DNA of 13,283 nucleotides from an uncultured Bacilli bacterium (lineage in GTDB: Bacteria; Bacillota_I; Bacilli_A; RF39; UBA660), in the NCBI GenBank assembly GCA_948543905.1, contig CAOVIS010000019.1, positions 1-13,283 on the forward strand, in the 5' to 3' direction. Of the stretch, positions 11,868 to 13,283 are shown piece after piece. Position numbers and translations under genes: made by a program. Positions within the stretch are counted from its first letter, which is position 1. Each line of letters starts with the position of its first letter. Below the pieces are notes generated by a model, which ran no database searches, was not told the DNA's origin, and saw only the letters and a program-made list of their open reading frames with translations.

Positions 11868-13238
11868 ATGACAAAAAAATTATCTGAATATAATGCTAAG
11901 CGTAATTTTAATAAAACCAAAGAACCTAAAGGTAAGTTAGCCAAATCTTCTAAAAGACTACGTTTTTGTGTACAACACCACATTGCTCATAAAGATCATT
12001 ATGACTTTAGACTAGAGTATGAAGGCATTCTTTTAAGTTGGGCTGTACCTAAAGGTCCATCCTATAATCCTAAAGATAAACGTCTCGCTATCCATGTAGA
12101 GGATCATCCTTTATCTTATCGTACTTTTGAAGGCAATATTCCTGAAGCTAACTATGGCGCAGGTTCAGTTATGCTTTGGGACTATGGCTTTTATGAACCA
12201 CTTAATAATTTAAAATCATCATACCAAAAAGGTAATTTTAAATTTATTTTATATGGTAAACGTCTAAGAGGTAGATGGACTCTAGTAAAACTAAAAGCCA
12301 ATAATTGGCTCTTAATAAAAGAAAATGATAACCTAAAATTATATACTGATATAAATGAATTTGCAACAAGTATTAAAACTGGACGTACTATGGAAGATAT
12401 AAAAAATAATGCTCCTATAAAAGATAAAAATAGACCTATTATTATTGAAGGTGTAACCATCACTAATCCTAATAAAATAATATTCCCTAAATCTAAAATA
12501 ACTAAACTAGATATTATTATTTACTATAAATCTATTTGGCAATTAATGTCTCCTAAAATAAAAAATCGTCTCCTAAGTGTTGTAAGAGCTCCTAGTGGTA
12601 TAAATAAGGAACCTTTTTTTAAAAAACATCTAGAAAATAGAAATAAAGGTTTAGGCACTAAAAAAATAACTAGCGCCAGTCATAAAGAAGACTATTATTA
12701 TATAAAAGATATTACTGGTTTAATTAATGAACTCCAAATGAACAGTTTTGAATTTCACATTTGGGGGTCAACAATAGATAGTTTAAATAATCCTGATTTA
12801 ATGGTTTTTGATTTAGATCCTGATACTAATTTAAGTCTAAAAAAAGTACGTGAAGGTGTAAAAGACTTAAAAAATATTTTAGATGAATTAAACCTTAATA
12901 GTACTCTAAAAACCAGTGGTGGTAAAGGATACCATATTTGTGTTAATTTTAATAATCAAGTTAGTTGGTCAAAATTTAAAAGTATTGCTCATAACATCGC
13001 TAAATTAATGGAAACTAAATGGCCAGATAAATACACTACTAATATGAGTAAAGAAAAACGCAAAAACAAAATTTTTATCGATTATTTAAGAAATAGTAAA
13101 GGCGCTACTAGTGTTGCTCCCTATTCCCTAAGACTTCGTGATAATGCTTCCATCTCCTTTCCTATTCCATGGAATCTCCTAGATAAGATAAAACCAAATG
13201 AAATAACTATTAAAAACTATCAAAAATACGTGAAGTGA
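11868..13238 (+). CDS. ligD: LigD-like phosphoesterase-polymerase protein lacking the ligase domain (NHEJ end processing)
   Basis: LigD acts in bacterial non-homologous end joining. This 456-residue protein has two of its three modules. The 3'-phosphoesterase domain (about 30-150) keeps the metal site and catalytic residues: H38, H44, D46 and R48 in QHHIAHKDHYDFRLE and H80 in VEDHP, with the GAGSVMLWD strand after. By motif spacing these match H42, H48, D50, R52 and H84 of Pseudomonas LigD. The polymerase (archaeo-eukaryotic primase-like) domain starts near 195 (GVTITNPNKIIFP) and has D315/D317 in FDLDPD, the SGGKGYHI block, and D405 in FIDYLRN, with GATSVAPYSLR following. No ATP-dependent ligase domain (KxDG motif) is present and the frame ends with TGA, so ligation must be supplied by another protein. 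No Ku gene is in the window. It starts at ATG 11868, 45 bp after the noc/parB-like gene, from a GAGG held in a hairpin. Confidence 0.93.
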   Translation: MTKKLSEYNAKRNFNKTKEPKGKLAKSSKRLRFCVQHHIAHKDHYDFRLEYEGILLSWAVPKGPSYNPKDKRLAIHVEDHPLSYRTFEGNIPEANYGAGSVMLWDYGFYEPLNNLKSSYQKGNFKFILYGKRLRGRWTLVKLKANNWLLIKENDNLKLYTDINEFATSIKTGRTMEDIKNNAPIKDKNRPIIIEGVTITNPNKIIFPKSKITKLDIIIYYKSIWQLMSPKIKNRLLSVVRAPSGINKEPFFKKHLENRNKGLGTKKITSASHKEDYYYIKDITGLINELQMNSFEFHIWGSTIDSLNNPDLMVFDLDPDTNLSLKKVREGVKDLKNILDELNLNSTLKTSGGKGYHICVNFNNQVSWSKFKSIAHNIAKLMETKWPDKYTTNMSKEKRKNKIFIDYLRNSKGATSVAPYSLRLRDNASISFPIPWNLLDKIKPNEITIKNYQKYVK

Positions 13239-13283
13239 AAAAGTAAATTCCAGTTTAAAAAGAGTTAAATCGATTGTAAGAGA

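Noticed and set aside
10602..13283. Search for parS or Noc-binding palindromes near the ParB-family gene
   Set aside because: No TTTCACGTGAAA-like or CCCGGG-centred palindrome was seen here or elsewhere in the window. CGTGAAGTGAAAA near 13229 is not symmetric.
1..13283. CRISPR array, insertion sequence or prophage
   Set aside because: No regularly spaced direct repeats, no terminal inverted repeats with an intact transposase, and no phage structural genes were seen. The Rpn-like gene has no flanking repeats.

Overview
The window is about 13.3 kb of very AT-rich bacterial DNA. It has Gram-positive style expression signals: AGGAGG-type ribosome binding sites, TTGACA/TATAAT promoters that often carry an extended TGn -10, and U-tract hairpins. 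Gene content and base composition suggest a low-GC Bacillota/Bacilli lineage, possibly one of the Mollicutes-related gut groups. Naming a lineage is inference. TGA is read as stop (ends of mnmE, the acetyltransferase gene and the ligD-like gene), so this is not a code-4 mycoplasma.

Left part, mostly minus strand (1-1905): a degenerate Rpn/PD-(D/E)XK-type protein, a TetR-family repressor with a strong promoter and a palindromic candidate operator, and a stand-alone tRNA-His with its own promoter and terminator. On the plus strand from 1957 is a YhfW-like FAD oxidoreductase fused to a C-terminal Rieske [2Fe-2S] domain. It is followed by a cluster of hairpins ending in an intrinsic terminator.

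Central part (3523-8273, all plus): a strong promoter drives mnmE, a GNAT acetyltransferase, a 73-residue two-helix membrane protein and mnmG, tightly packed and probably one operon. rsmG follows 44 bp later. MnmE and MnmG together modify the wobble uridine of tRNAs. RsmG makes m7G in 16S rRNA. mnmE-mnmG-rsmG followed by a ParB/Noc gene is the classic arrangement beside the Bacillota replication origin, so the window probably lies near oriC.

Right part (8282-13238, all plus): where noc/parA/parB would follow rsmG in Bacillus, there is first a membrane-anchored HExxH metallopeptidase and a small lipoprotein. Then comes a ParB-family protein whose DNA-recognition residues look like Noc rather than ParB and which carries a long acidic extension. 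Last is a LigD-like protein with the phosphoesterase and polymerase domains but no ligase domain. No parA and no Ku gene is in the window.

The most notable non-coding signal is a shared architecture before two genes (8326 and 11868). In each, the Shine-Dalgarno sequence is the 3' arm of a hairpin followed by a U-run that leads directly into the start codon, so the same element could terminate transcription and hide the ribosome binding site. No CRISPR array, insertion sequence, parS site or Noc-binding site was seen by eye. No gene-free stretch longer than 300 bases exists apart from 1599-1956, which holds the TetR control region, the tRNA-His and its signals.
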